16,394 nt of DNA from an uncultured Burkholderiales bacterium. Lineage in GTDB: Bacteria > Pseudomonadota > Gammaproteobacteria > Burkholderiales > Burkholderiaceae_C. The number at the start of each line of letters is the position of its first letter. The stretch's first letter is position 1. Shown here piece by piece: positions 8,200 to 16,272 of the stretch. Location: the NCBI GenBank assembly GCA_903926695.1, contig CAIYKK010000097.1:1-16394 (forward strand), given 5' to 3'. The position numbers were made by a program, and so were the translations under genes. The notes beneath the pieces are model-generated. The model searched no databases, had not been told where the DNA came from, and saw only the letters and a program-made list of their open reading frames with translations.

Positions 8200-8215
8200 C
8201 CCAGCGTTGGGTTTT
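8200..8215 (+). terminator. Weak possible terminator after the PIN gene
   Basis: CCCA-GCGT-TGGG followed by TTTT forms a short stem with a T run in the 39-base gap between two convergent genes. A second inverted repeat, AGCGG/CCGCT (8181-8196), lies just before it. The stems are only four to five bases, so termination would be inefficient; position is the main support. Confidence 0.35.
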
Positions 8216-11109
8216 CAGGCGGGCGCGCTGGCCGGGCTTGTTTTGGGCTTGCGCGGCTTGGGCGGTTTAGGTGCTTTGGGCGGCTTGGGCGCTTTGGCTG
8301 GCACCATCAAGGCGGTCGCGCCGGTAATTTCCTGGTACAGGGTGAATAAAAATGCCACGCGGGCCGCGTCCTCGGCTGCTCCTTTGTAGCCGTAAGCGGC
8401 ATCGACGGCCCGGTCGAGTTTTCGGTGCGCTTTGCGCAGAACGAACGGCATGACCAGTGGGTCGTAAAGATCGGCCAGCGTATGGTCCACGCAGGCGGCG
8501 CGGGCATCAAGCACGGCTTGCGCGGCGGTGGCGACAGCGGCTTGCAGGCGCGCTGTCTTGGCGGGCGTTTCTTTGGACGCATGACCGGGCCACGGAAAAT
8601 TGTTGTAAACAATCAGGGCTGAATACTGATATCGGCTCTCAAGTCGCCCGCACACCCGGCGCGTCCAGGCCATGTGCATGGTCGAACTCAGCAGGCCAAA
8701 GTGATAAACCGTCGCGTTTTCCACCACCCGGAGTTTGTCGCCACACAGGTGCTCGGGCGTGAGGAAATCAATCGGAATGAAGTCACGCCGCTCTGAAGAG
8801 ACTTGCGGCATGGCGAGAAATTTTGCTTCCGGCATAAATTCGGTGTGAAAACGGGTCGGCGCTTCCGCCAGCTTGCGCGTTGGCGCGCTTTTGCTGGCCA
8901 GCCGGAACGCTTTGACCGCCTGCACCCGTTTCATCACCGCAGGCATGGCGCGCAACTGCACCGCCGTGCAGTCGCCCAGCCACAAATACCAGCGTTCGAT
9001 GTTGTTCAGGAATTCGTCCCCGCCCAGCCAGCGCCGAAAAAGCCTGTCTGCCGCCGGTTCCTGCTGAAGAAAGTTTGCTTTTTCTTCCGGCGTGAACAGG
9101 TAATTTCCGCCGTCGATGGGCTTGTTGCCGGTGCCCATGCGCGGCACGTCGCAAATCGGTTTGCTGCGGCGCGGCAGCACCACATCGGGCGCATCGACCA
9201 GATAGGGGTTGATGTTGTTCACCGGCACGGCCAGCGGCTCGCCCTGAATGTCGCTGTACTGGTAAATCGTCTTGCCCGGCAGGCTGGTCGCGCCAAAACC
9301 GATGATCACGCAATGCACGGCGGCCAAACCCTTGGCGTCGTTGCTCCACTGAAAAGTGCGGTGGGCAAACTGGATTTTCATGCCCTGCGCCAGCATCCAG
9401 CCCCACAGCACGCCGACCTGCTCGCCCTGGGTGATGCTGTTGGTCGAGACAAAGGCCACGCGCACGGCAGGATTGGCATTGACATAGCGCGCCGCCTTCA
9501 CATACCAGCCCGCCACAAAGTCCAGCAGCCCGGCGTTGTGAATGCCGCTGAACACGCGGGCCGCATCGGCGCGCTGGCCCTCACCCATGAATTTGGCACC
9601 GATAAACGGCGGGTTGCCCACGATGTAGCTGCAGCGCTTGGGTGCCAGCACGCTGGCCCAGTCGGTGGTGAGCGCGTTGGCGCAGACGATATTGGCCTTT
9701 TTGTTCAGCGGCAGGCGGGTGAAGTTGCCGCCCAGCGCCAGGCTGGCGCGCTGGTTTTCCTGGTGATCGGTCAGCCACAGCGCCACGGTGGCAATGTGGG
9801 CGGCGCTGGATTCGATTTCGATGCCGTGGAATTGATGCACGTCGCACTGAATTTGGCCGAACTGCTTGGCGTCCAGCGTGGCGCTGACGGTGCGGCTTTT
9901 CTGCGCAATGGCCAGCAGGGCTTCGGCGGCTTCGAGTTCGAGGCGGCGGATTTCGCGGTAAGCGATCACCAAAAAGTTGCCGCAGCCGCAGGCCGGGTCA
10001 AAAAACATCAATTCACGCAGGTGGCGCAAAAAGTCTTCCAGCGCTTTTTTGCTGCGTTTGGCGGCGCGGAGTTGGGCGCTCAGCGCGTCAAGACACAGCG
10101 GACGGATGACGCGAAGAATGTTGGTTTCGCTGGTGTAGTGCGCGCCCAGCTCGCGGCGCTTGCTGCTTTTCGCTTTGAGGCCTTCGCCCTCGTGGTGAAT
10201 GACGGCCTGAAACAGCGAGCCAAAAATCGCCGGGCTGATTTGCGACCAGTCAAAATCTTCGGCGCAGCCGAGCAAAATCGTGCGCGCCGCGCTGTCAAAG
10301 TAGCAGACTTCCAGTTGCCCATCAAAAACGCTGCCGTTGATGTAGGGAAAGCCTTTGAGTTCGTGCGGCAGGTTTTTCGGGCGTTTATCGAGGGGGCGGT
10401 TGAGCGTGTCGAACAGGTGTTGCAGTACGCCGTCGAGGTCGCGGCCATCGGGCTGGCTGCTTTGGCGGATGTAGCGCGAGAACGCGCCGTCGGTTTCAAA
10501 AATGCCGGTGTCTTGGGCGAACAGGCAAAACAGCAGCCGCACCATGTAGCGTTCCAGATCGGCGCCGCTGTAGCCGCCGTCGCGCATGGCGTCGTGCAGC
10601 TCGGCGATTTTGCGCGCCGCGCTTTCGTTGACTGCGATTTGATCGGCCTGCGCCTGCGGCTCGTAGCCCGCCAGAAACAGGTAGGCGTCAATATTGGCGG
10701 CAAACTCTTGCAGGCTGTGGCTGCAAACCGGCTCGGACTGGCCATCGCGGCGGTACAGGCGCAAGTGGGCAAAGTCGCTCACGAGGATGTAGTCGGGCAG
10801 CTCTTCGTCTTTGAGGCCGTGCAGGTACTCGGTGGCCTGAAGGTAAGCAGCGTCGAGGTCGTGGCCGCGTGACTTCATTTCAATCAGCAGCTTGCCGGGA
10901 TAAAAGCCGTCGATGCGGCCCCGGCCCCCGCCGAGTTTTTTCACCCGCTGCTCAAAGCTGACCAGCCGCTTGTGCGAAAACCCAAACACTTCGCACAGGT
11001 CGCGGATGAAGTCCTGCGCCTGGCCCATTTCGTAGCTGGCGTCGGCGTAGTCTTTGATAAACCGGTAGGCGCGGTGGAGGATTTCGGTTTTGTTCAGGCT
11101 GATGGTCAT
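8215..11109 (-). CDS. Type IIL restriction-modification enzyme, MmeI family
   Basis: Single-chain enzyme of 964 residues (MmeI has 919) that both methylates adenine in an asymmetric site and, in the family, cuts about 20 bases away. The N-terminal nuclease has the MmeI arrangement D67-x9-E77-x-K79 (context RIDGFYPGKLLIEMKSRG). A helical linker follows, then HYTSE (324-328), SAM motif I DPACGCGNF (371-379) and adenine-methylase motif IV NPPF (499-502). The target-recognition domain fills about 620-850, with GNKP, LGGDEF and GRLESRYQYSA matching MmeI as I remember it. The C-terminus ends in a Lys/Pro-rich tail (941-956). No stop or frameshift interrupts it, so it looks functional. The ATG at 11109 has a weak ribosome site nine bases after the upstream gene's stop, suggesting coupling. 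Calling it an orphan methylase is unlikely because the nuclease residues are intact. Confidence 0.95.
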   Translation of the reverse strand: MTISLNKTEILHRAYRFIKDYADASYEMGQAQDFIRDLCEVFGFSHKRLVSFEQRVKKLGGGRGRIDGFYPGKLLIEMKSRGHDLDAAYLQATEYLHGLKDEELPDYILVSDFAHLRLYRRDGQSEPVCSHSLQEFAANIDAYLFLAGYEPQAQADQIAVNESAARKIAELHDAMRDGGYSGADLERYMVRLLFCLFAQDTGIFETDGAFSRYIRQSSQPDGRDLDGVLQHLFDTLNRPLDKRPKNLPHELKGFPYINGSVFDGQLEVCYFDSAARTILLGCAEDFDWSQISPAIFGSLFQAVIHHEGEGLKAKSSKRRELGAHYTSETNILRVIRPLCLDALSAQLRAAKRSKKALEDFLRHLRELMFFDPACGCGNFLVIAYREIRRLELEAAEALLAIAQKSRTVSATLDAKQFGQIQCDVHQFHGIEIESSAAHIATVALWLTDHQENQRASLALGGNFTRLPLNKKANIVCANALTTDWASVLAPKRCSYIVGNPPFIGAKFMGEGQRADAARVFSGIHNAGLLDFVAGWYVKAARYVNANPAVRVAFVSTNSITQGEQVGVLWGWMLAQGMKIQFAHRTFQWSNDAKGLAAVHCVIIGFGATSLPGKTIYQYSDIQGEPLAVPVNNINPYLVDAPDVVLPRRSKPICDVPRMGTGNKPIDGGNYLFTPEEKANFLQQEPAADRLFRRWLGGDEFLNNIERWYLWLGDCTAVQLRAMPAVMKRVQAVKAFRLASKSAPTRKLAEAPTRFHTEFMPEAKFLAMPQVSSERRDFIPIDFLTPEHLCGDKLRVVENATVYHFGLLSSTMHMAWTRRVCGRLESRYQYSALIVYNNFPWPGHASKETPAKTARLQAAVATAAQAVLDARAACVDHTLADLYDPLVMPFVLRKAHRKLDRAVDAAYGYKGAAEDAARVAFLFTLYQEITGATALMVPAKAPKPPKAPKPPKPRKPKTSPASAPA

Positions 11110-11118
11110 GAGCGGACT

Positions 11119-11970
11119 TTACTTCACGCATTCCTTGGTTTTGCCCCACGCATCGGCCTGATCGCACCACTTGTTCGTGGCGCGGTAGATGCACACGTAG
11201 CGCCCGACCGCCCAGTCTTTTTGGTCGCACCAGGCCAGTTCAGAGGTCAGCGCCTGCTGCCATTGGGCCGCTGCGGCGCTGGCTGCACTGGCGGCGCTGG
11301 CGGCGGTTCCCCGGATGATTCTGCGGTACTGGTCCAGGTCAATCGGTGCGACCTTGTGAACTGTCAGCGGCGCGCTGAGCGCGGGGGCTGGCTGTTTGGG
11401 ATCGAGCTGGCGCGCCGAGTAATCGAGCACGCCGCCGCTGCGCGTGTCGATGACCTGGCTTTCGACGACGCCGTTTTCATAGACTTTTTCGCGTTTGATG
11501 GTGTCGCCCTGCATCTGGTCGGTTTGCTGGTAGCTACCCATGCCCTGCACCGGCTGCCCGGCCAGCGTCTGCGCAAAAGCGCTGGACATCAGCGAAAAAC
11601 CCACCGGGCTTTTCACGTCACTCGTCGGTGAGGGAAACGGAAACCACTGGGTGAAGTTGCCGAACTGCACAAAAACGTCGCCCTTTTCGTAGATGTCAAA
11701 GCGCACTTCGACGACGCCGTTGTTTTGTTTGATGGGCACGGGCACCGTCGCCACCGGCTGCTTGCCGAAATTCTCGCGGAACAGTTTTTCGTTGATACGC
11801 TCGGCCTCGGTTTTGGGCAGCTTGAGCAGCGACGAATACACGTCGATGCCCGCGTTGATGACCGAGGGCAGCACGACCAGCACGCCGATCAGGCCGGTGA
11901 GCCACACTTTCATCTGGGTAAAAAGCGGGGTAGGTTTTTCTGGCGTGACCGGGGCGGGTTTTGGGGGCAT
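11119..11970 (-). CDS. Unknown membrane-anchored protein upstream of the Type IIL gene
   Basis: I do not recognise this 283-residue protein. A Pro-rich N-terminus (1-20) is followed by one hydrophobic helix at about 21-43, then a soluble portion of about 240 residues. Positive charges before the helix and the cysteines at the far end suggest an N-in, C-out single-pass protein, though cytoplasmic placement is not excluded. The middle has beta-rich stretches (VVEVRFDIYEKGDVFVQF, about 86-103). An Ala/Ser run lies at 223-235. The last 40 residues hold two copies of a WCDQxD...C module, with C248/C260 and C269/C281. The ATG at 11970 has a strong GGAG site; the frame extends to a TTG at 11997 without one. 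Its stop lies nine bases before the Type IIL start, so the two are probably one operon. Function unknown; an accessory or regulatory role for the enzyme is a guess. Confidence 0.8.
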   Translation of the reverse strand: MPPKPAPVTPEKPTPLFTQMKVWLTGLIGVLVVLPSVINAGIDVYSSLLKLPKTEAERINEKLFRENFGKQPVATVPVPIKQNNGVVEVRFDIYEKGDVFVQFGNFTQWFPFPSPTSDVKSPVGFSLMSSAFAQTLAGQPVQGMGSYQQTDQMQGDTIKREKVYENGVVESQVIDTRSGGVLDYSARQLDPKQPAPALSAPLTVHKVAPIDLDQYRRIIRGTAASAASAASAAAAQWQQALTSELAWCDQKDWAVGRYVCIYRATNKWCDQADAWGKTKECVK

Positions 11971-11976
11971 GGCAAT

Positions 11977-11980
11977 CTCC
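11977..11980 (-). promoter_or_regulatory. Shine-Dalgarno GGAG for the unknown membrane protein
   Basis: On the - strand GGAG is followed by six bases and the ATG at 11970, ideal spacing. It supports this start over the TTG nine codons upstream. Confidence 0.75.
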
Positions 11981-12022
11981 GTAGGATGTGAATTCAAAAA
12001 AAGGCCAAGTGCCCAGGCTTGA

Positions 12023-12038
12023 CTTGCGGTAGCGCAAG
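12023..12038 (-). other. Perfect hairpin upstream of the hypothetical/Type IIL operon
   Basis: CTTGCG and CGCAAG form a six-base perfect stem with a four-base loop, 53 bases before the ATG at 11970. The 165-base gap here (11971-12135) otherwise holds no gene and no convincing promoter. The hairpin could be an operator half-site pair, an mRNA leader element or chance. Confidence 0.35.
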
Positions 12039-12135
12039 CGCCGGGTACGTTTTGAGGCCGTCATTGCATCCTATTACAAGCCAGTGGCTGCCAGCTTAAA
12101 TCTACCTGAGCAAAACAAGTCCGTTCAGACCGCCT

Positions 12136-13197
12136 TCAGCCGCGTGGCGTGAGCGCAAAGAAAAAGTCCAGCATGTGAAAGTGATCGTCATGGAACTGGT
12201 CTTCCAGGCTGACGAGCTGGTCAATTGGCACCCACTGCGCCGAGGCGGCGTCGTCGGCGGCCTGCACTTCGGGCGGGCGGCGCCCGCCCAGGTCAAACCG
12301 ATGCGCGTGGGTGATGACGCGCCCGCGCTGGCTGCGGTCGGGGTGGTCGAACACCTGCACGGCTTTGAGCGCGTGGTGCATGTCGCCTTCGAGCAGGCGG
12401 ATGCTGGTTTCTTCGGCCAGCTCGCGCAGGGCGGATTGATAGACGGTTTCGCGCTGCTCGATAAAACCGCCGGGCACCGCCAATAAACCTTTGCCGGGCG
12501 CGCGCCCGCGCCGTATCAGCAGCACGCGGCCCGCGCACTGAACCACAGCGTCCACCGTCACAAAAACCGGCGCGTAGGGCGAGCCGGCCCATTGCGCTTT
12601 TTCCTGGCGCAGGCTTTGCCACTCCTGCGCCAGCGTTTGAAAGTAAGGTAGCGCCGCCCAGGCGCGCAAAAACGCCAGCGTGCTGGCGGGTGCCTGGCTG
12701 ACCAGCGCGGCCAGCGTGGCGTCCAGCGCGGCCAGCGGATTGCCAAAATACGTGTCGCGCAAGGCGCTGGCGTGGATGTCGCCCAGCGGCGGCGCGGCGT
12801 CCAGCGCCCAGCCCGCAAAGCTGTCGAGGTAGTGACTGGTCGCGTCCTTGAAGTGGCCGACCACGACAAAAGAGGCACCGACTTGGGCCTCGGCCAGCGC
12901 CAGCACGCCTTGGCGGACGGCGTTGACCCAGCGCGCCTGGTCGTAATAGTCGCGCACCGGCAGGAATTTGACGCGGCTGCGGTCGGCTTCGGGCAGGGCG
13001 AGGCGAATCATTTCGGCGCGCTCTTCCCAGGTGAACGGGTTTTTTGGCGTGCGCGCCTGATGCGCCGAGCCGATCACGACGATGCACAGCGGTGCCGCCG
13101 CCAGCGCCCGCTTGAGCAGCGCGAACTGGCCGTTGTGGAAAATCTGAAACCGGCCTATGCAGACCGAAACGTCGTGGTGTTTGGCGGGAGATGGCAT
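12136..13197 (-). CDS. nadM: Bifunctional NMN adenylyltransferase / Nudix hydrolase
   Basis: Two-domain protein of 353 residues. The N-terminal half (about 1-185) is an archaeal-type NMN adenylyltransferase that joins nicotinamide mononucleotide and ATP to NAD; the nucleotide-binding signature is GRFQIFHNGQ (15-24). The C-terminal half (about 205-353) is a Nudix hydrolase with the box G244-x5-E250-x7-REL(258-260)-x-EE(262-263). The Gly usual near the end of the box is Ser here (EETSI). Known fusions of this layout, from Synechocystis and Francisella, hydrolyse ADP-ribose. The frame runs upstream to 13311, but ATG 13197 directly precedes the GRFQ domain and follows a GGAG site lying over the nadE stop. 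It starts seven bases after nadE and is the last gene of the cluster. No strong terminator is visible after it. Confidence 0.92.
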   Translation of the reverse strand: MPSPAKHHDVSVCIGRFQIFHNGQFALLKRALAAAPLCIVVIGSAHQARTPKNPFTWEERAEMIRLALPEADRSRVKFLPVRDYYDQARWVNAVRQGVLALAEAQVGASFVVVGHFKDATSHYLDSFAGWALDAAPPLGDIHASALRDTYFGNPLAALDATLAALVSQAPASTLAFLRAWAALPYFQTLAQEWQSLRQEKAQWAGSPYAPVFVTVDAVVQCAGRVLLIRRGRAPGKGLLAVPGGFIEQRETVYQSALRELAEETSIRLLEGDMHHALKAVQVFDHPDRSQRGRVITHAHRFDLGGRRPPEVQAADDAASAQWVPIDQLVSLEDQFHDDHFHMLDFFFALTPRG

Positions 13198-13204
13198 CAA
13201 AAAA

Positions 13205-14923
13205 TCACTCCAGGTGGGCGGCGATGGGCATTTGCCGACCCGCACCAAAAGCGCGGGCGCGCAAACGGATGACGGGCGGGGCTTGGCGGCGTTTGTATTC
13301 ATTGCGCGCAATCAGGCCCCGGATGCGCTCCATCATGGCGCGGTTTTCGGGGTCTGCGCGCAGCTGCGCGACAAAGTCAGAGGCGCGTTGATATTCGTCA
13401 TGCGCCAGATCGCGGCCTTCAATCAGCAGCTTGAGCAGCTCGTCGAGAACGGGGTAGGGCGGCAGGCTGTCTTCGTCTTTCTGGCCGGGCGCGAGTTCGG
13501 CGGACGGGGCTTTGTCGAGGATGGCCTGCGGAATGAGTTCGCGGCCAGCGGCTTCGTTCAGGTGGCGCGCCAGGACGAACACTTCGGTTTTGTACAGGTC
13601 GCCGATGAGGCCCAGCCCGCCGTTGGTGTCGCCGTAGAGCGTGCAGTAGCCGACGGACAACTCGGACTTGTTGCCGGTGGTCAGCAGCAGGTGGCCGAAG
13701 CTGTTCGAGTACGCCATCAGCGCCGTGCCGCGCAGGCGCGCCTGCAGATTTTCCAGCGCGATGCCTTGCAGCGGCTGGCCGAAAGCGTTTTGAAAACCGC
13801 CGGAAAACTCCGCCACCAGCGCGTGGATCGGATGGCGCAGCAGTGCTATGCCCAGATTGCGGCACAGGATTTCAGAGTCATCGACCGAGCCCGCCGACGA
13901 GAAGGCCGATGGCATGGTGATGGCAGCCACGTTGGCCGCGCCCAGCGCTTCAACGGCCAGCGCCAGCGTCAGCGCCGAATCAATGCCGCCCGAGCAGCCG
14001 ACGACGGCGCGGCTGAAACCGCAGCGGCGGGCGTAGTCGCGCAGGCCGAGCACGATCTGGCGCTGGTAAAACGCCATGACGCACAAACCTTCGGCGGGAA
14101 CCGGCGCGGGCGCGGCCCCGGCCAGCGTCAGAAAGCGGCCCTTGTCAAAACGCAGCGTGACCACGTCTTCGGCAAAGCGCGCGGCCTCAAACACCACGCC
14201 GACCTGCGGCTCCACGGCAAACGATGCTCCGTCAAAGACCAGCTGGTCGTGGCCGCCAATCTGGTTGACATACACAATCGGCAACTGGTGGCGCTCGCTG
14301 GCGGCGCTGAAAATGCGGTGGCGCTGGGCGCGCTGGCCGGTGTGTGACGGGCTGGCGTTGACGGCAATGACCAGATCGGGCGCGGCGCTGCGCAGGCGCT
14401 CGAACGGGTTGACGGCATAAGCCTGAGCGTCGTCATTCCAGCCGTCTTCGCAGATCAGGAAACCAGCCCGCACGCCCCGGATGCGCAGCACTTGGGCCGC
14501 GTCTTCGCCCGGCTCAAAATGGCGGCGCTCGTCGAAGATGTTGTACGTGGGCAGCAGTTGTTTGGCGTATTCGAGCAGCACCTGACCGCCCCGAATGACG
14601 CGCAGGGCGTTGCGCAGTTTTTTGCCCGGCGCGGCGCGGCGCACCGGCAGGCCGATGACCCAGTGCAACGCCGGCGACTGGCGCGAAGCCTGCAGCAGCG
14701 TTTCAAAAGCGCTTTCAACCCGCGCCATAAACCCACTGTCGTCGAGCAGGTCGCCGGGGTAATACGCAGTGAGCGCCAGTTCGGAAAACACCACGATGTC
14801 GGCTTGCGCGGCGGCGGCCTGACGGGCGGCTTGAATCATCTTGGCCGCGTTGCCGGTCAAATCGCCTATCGTGAAGTTCAGTTGCGCGACGGTGATGTTG
14901 ATGTTGATGCTGGTGCTGGACAT
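13205..14923 (-). CDS. nadE: Glutamine-dependent NAD synthetase
   Basis: Amidates nicotinate adenine dinucleotide to NAD with ATP, taking ammonia from glutamine. It has 572 residues in two domains. The N-terminal nitrilase-type glutaminase (about 8-270) has the catalytic triad E48 (FSELALTAYYPGD), K121 (EYAKQLLP) and C158 (LICEDGW). The C-terminal synthetase has the ATP-pyrophosphatase loop SGGIDS (311-316), TTGNKSE (415-421) and LYGDTNGG (429-436). The frame extends to 15019, but ATG 14923 has AAGGA at a spacing of eight and is the start I choose; the upstream part overlaps the end of pncB. It begins 14 bases after the pncB stop. No key residue is missing. Confidence 0.96.
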   Translation of the reverse strand: MSSTSININITVAQLNFTIGDLTGNAAKMIQAARQAAAAQADIVVFSELALTAYYPGDLLDDSGFMARVESAFETLLQASRQSPALHWVIGLPVRRAAPGKKLRNALRVIRGGQVLLEYAKQLLPTYNIFDERRHFEPGEDAAQVLRIRGVRAGFLICEDGWNDDAQAYAVNPFERLRSAAPDLVIAVNASPSHTGQRAQRHRIFSAASERHQLPIVYVNQIGGHDQLVFDGASFAVEPQVGVVFEAARFAEDVVTLRFDKGRFLTLAGAAPAPVPAEGLCVMAFYQRQIVLGLRDYARRCGFSRAVVGCSGGIDSALTLALAVEALGAANVAAITMPSAFSSAGSVDDSEILCRNLGIALLRHPIHALVAEFSGGFQNAFGQPLQGIALENLQARLRGTALMAYSNSFGHLLLTTGNKSELSVGYCTLYGDTNGGLGLIGDLYKTEVFVLARHLNEAAGRELIPQAILDKAPSAELAPGQKDEDSLPPYPVLDELLKLLIEGRDLAHDEYQRASDFVAQLRADPENRAMMERIRGLIARNEYKRRQAPPVIRLRARAFGAGRQMPIAAHLE

Positions 14924-14937
14924 GGAAAATTTCCTTT

Positions 14938-16149
14938 TCAAGCCGTAGTTGCCGCCGTTGCCGCCGTTGGCAGGTTGAACACCTGGCGCAAATAGGCCAG
15001 AAAGGTGGTGTCGTCGCACAGCGTTTTGCCGGGGCTGTCGGACAGTTTGGCCACGGGCTTGGCGTTGCAGCGGGTCAGCTTCATCACGATGTTCAGCGGC
15101 GTGAGCCCCATGTCGTTGGTCAGATTGGTGCCGATGCCAAAGCCGGTTTGCGTGCGTTCGGCAAAGGTCCGGTGCAGGCGCAGCGCCGTCGCCACATCCA
15201 GCCCGTCGGAAAACACCAGCCGCTTGCTGTGCGCGTCCACACGCAGCCGGGCGTAATGGGCCAGCGCCTTTTCGCCCCAGACAAACGGGTCGCCCGAGTC
15301 GTGGCGCAGGCCGTCGAACAGCTTGGCAAAGTACAAATCAAAATCGGCTAAAAAAGCGTCCATGCCGACAACATCGGTCAGCGCCACGCCCAGGTCGCCC
15401 CGGTATTCCTGCACCCAGTCTTCGAGCGCGGCGCGCTGGAAATCGCGCAGCGCCATGCCCAGCGCCTGATAGCTTTGCAGGTATTCGTGCGCCATCGTGC
15501 CAATCGGCGTGAGATTCAGCGTTTTGGCGAGAAAGACGTTGGACGTGCCTTTGAAATACTGCGGCAGTTCGCGCTGGAGCGTGCTGACGACTTCCGTCTG
15601 CCAGTCGCGGGAAAAGCGCCGCCGCACACCGAAATCAAAAAACTCAAACGGGTGGCGCAGAGCCGCTTCTTGTTCAAAATCCCGCAGTTGGGCGATTTTG
15701 CTGTGCAGGCGCTGGCGGCCTTGTTCAATCGCGGCGCGCTGGTCAAAGCGGCGGAAATACAGCTCGTTGACGATGGACAGCACAAAAATCTCGAACGCCA
15801 TCACATGAACCTGCGGGCCGATGGCCTGAATCACCAGCGTGTCGCCCTCGGCCCGCGCCGTGATGAACTCGCGCTGGAACTGGAAAATCCGCAGGAAATC
15901 CACAAAGTCGCTTTTGATGAAGCGCAGCCCGCGCAGGTAGCGCAGTTCGTCCGGCTGGAAACGCAGGCTGCACAGGTGATCAAACTGCGCGTTGACTTCG
16001 GCCAGCAGTTCCGTCAGCGGGTAGTCCGGCCGGTTGCGGCAGACAAAGCTGTATTCGGCCTGCGTCTGCGGGTGGCGGTGCAGCATGGTTTGCCACATGG
16101 TGAATTTGTACAGGTCGGTGTCGAGCAGGCTGTGGATGATGGGCTGCAT
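14938..16149 (-). CDS. pncB: Nicotinate phosphoribosyltransferase
   Basis: Converts nicotinate and PRPP to nicotinate mononucleotide in the NAD salvage (Preiss-Handler) pathway, with ATP hydrolysis. It has 403 residues, normal for the proteobacterial type. The N-terminus [14 protein letters not shown] is the family signature. The histidine that is phosphorylated in the bacterial enzyme is H221 in GTMAHEY. RHDSGDP and the glycine-rich GIGTNLTND are also present. The frame runs upstream to 16263, but ATG 16149 has AAGGA eight bases before it and matches the family start. A 123-base gap separates it from the upstream hydrolase gene; the intergenic stretch contains no clear promoter to my eye. 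It is first of three closely packed NAD genes. Confidence 0.96.
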   Translation of the reverse strand: MQPIIHSLLDTDLYKFTMWQTMLHRHPQTQAEYSFVCRNRPDYPLTELLAEVNAQFDHLCSLRFQPDELRYLRGLRFIKSDFVDFLRIFQFQREFITARAEGDTLVIQAIGPQVHVMAFEIFVLSIVNELYFRRFDQRAAIEQGRQRLHSKIAQLRDFEQEAALRHPFEFFDFGVRRRFSRDWQTEVVSTLQRELPQYFKGTSNVFLAKTLNLTPIGTMAHEYLQSYQALGMALRDFQRAALEDWVQEYRGDLGVALTDVVGMDAFLADFDLYFAKLFDGLRHDSGDPFVWGEKALAHYARLRVDAHSKRLVFSDGLDVATALRLHRTFAERTQTGFGIGTNLTNDMGLTPLNIVMKLTRCNAKPVAKLSDSPGKTLCDDTTFLAYLRQVFNLPTAATAATTA

Positions 16150-16272
16150 GGCGGTTTTCCTTGGGTGAGTTCGGGGCGCGTTCTGGCGCGTTGTTGCCTG
16201 ATCTAGTGTTGTGTCTTGAGCGAACTGTCGGTATGCCTCTGGAACAACCGGCTTTCGGTGCAAGACGCGACA

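Noticed and set aside
7600..8214. A toxin-antitoxin pair around the PIN gene
   Set aside because: No small antitoxin-like frame lies upstream or downstream; the flanking sequence is rlmL and the convergent Type IIL gene.
8226..8289. Proline/lysine codon repeat near the 3' end of the Type IIL gene as a separate repeat element
   Set aside because: It simply encodes the PKPPKAPKPPKP tail; charged tails also occur at the end of MmeI.
8803..10872. A 689-codon open frame on the + strand opposite the Type IIL gene
   Set aside because: It is antisense to a protein with clear conserved motifs, has no recognisable domain, and long antisense frames are expected in GC-rich DNA.
12113..12130. GTCT-GAAC-GGAC followed by TTGTTTT on the - strand after nadM, as a terminator
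   Set aside because: The stem has only four pairs, one of them G-T; too weak to call, although the position is right.
13157..14347. A 396-codon open frame on the + strand opposite nadE
   Set aside because: Antisense shadow of nadE; composition is not like a folded protein family I know.
16150..16272. A promoter or NAD-responsive operator upstream of pncB
   Set aside because: I saw no convincing -35/-10 pair and no clear palindrome resembling known NAD-regulator sites.
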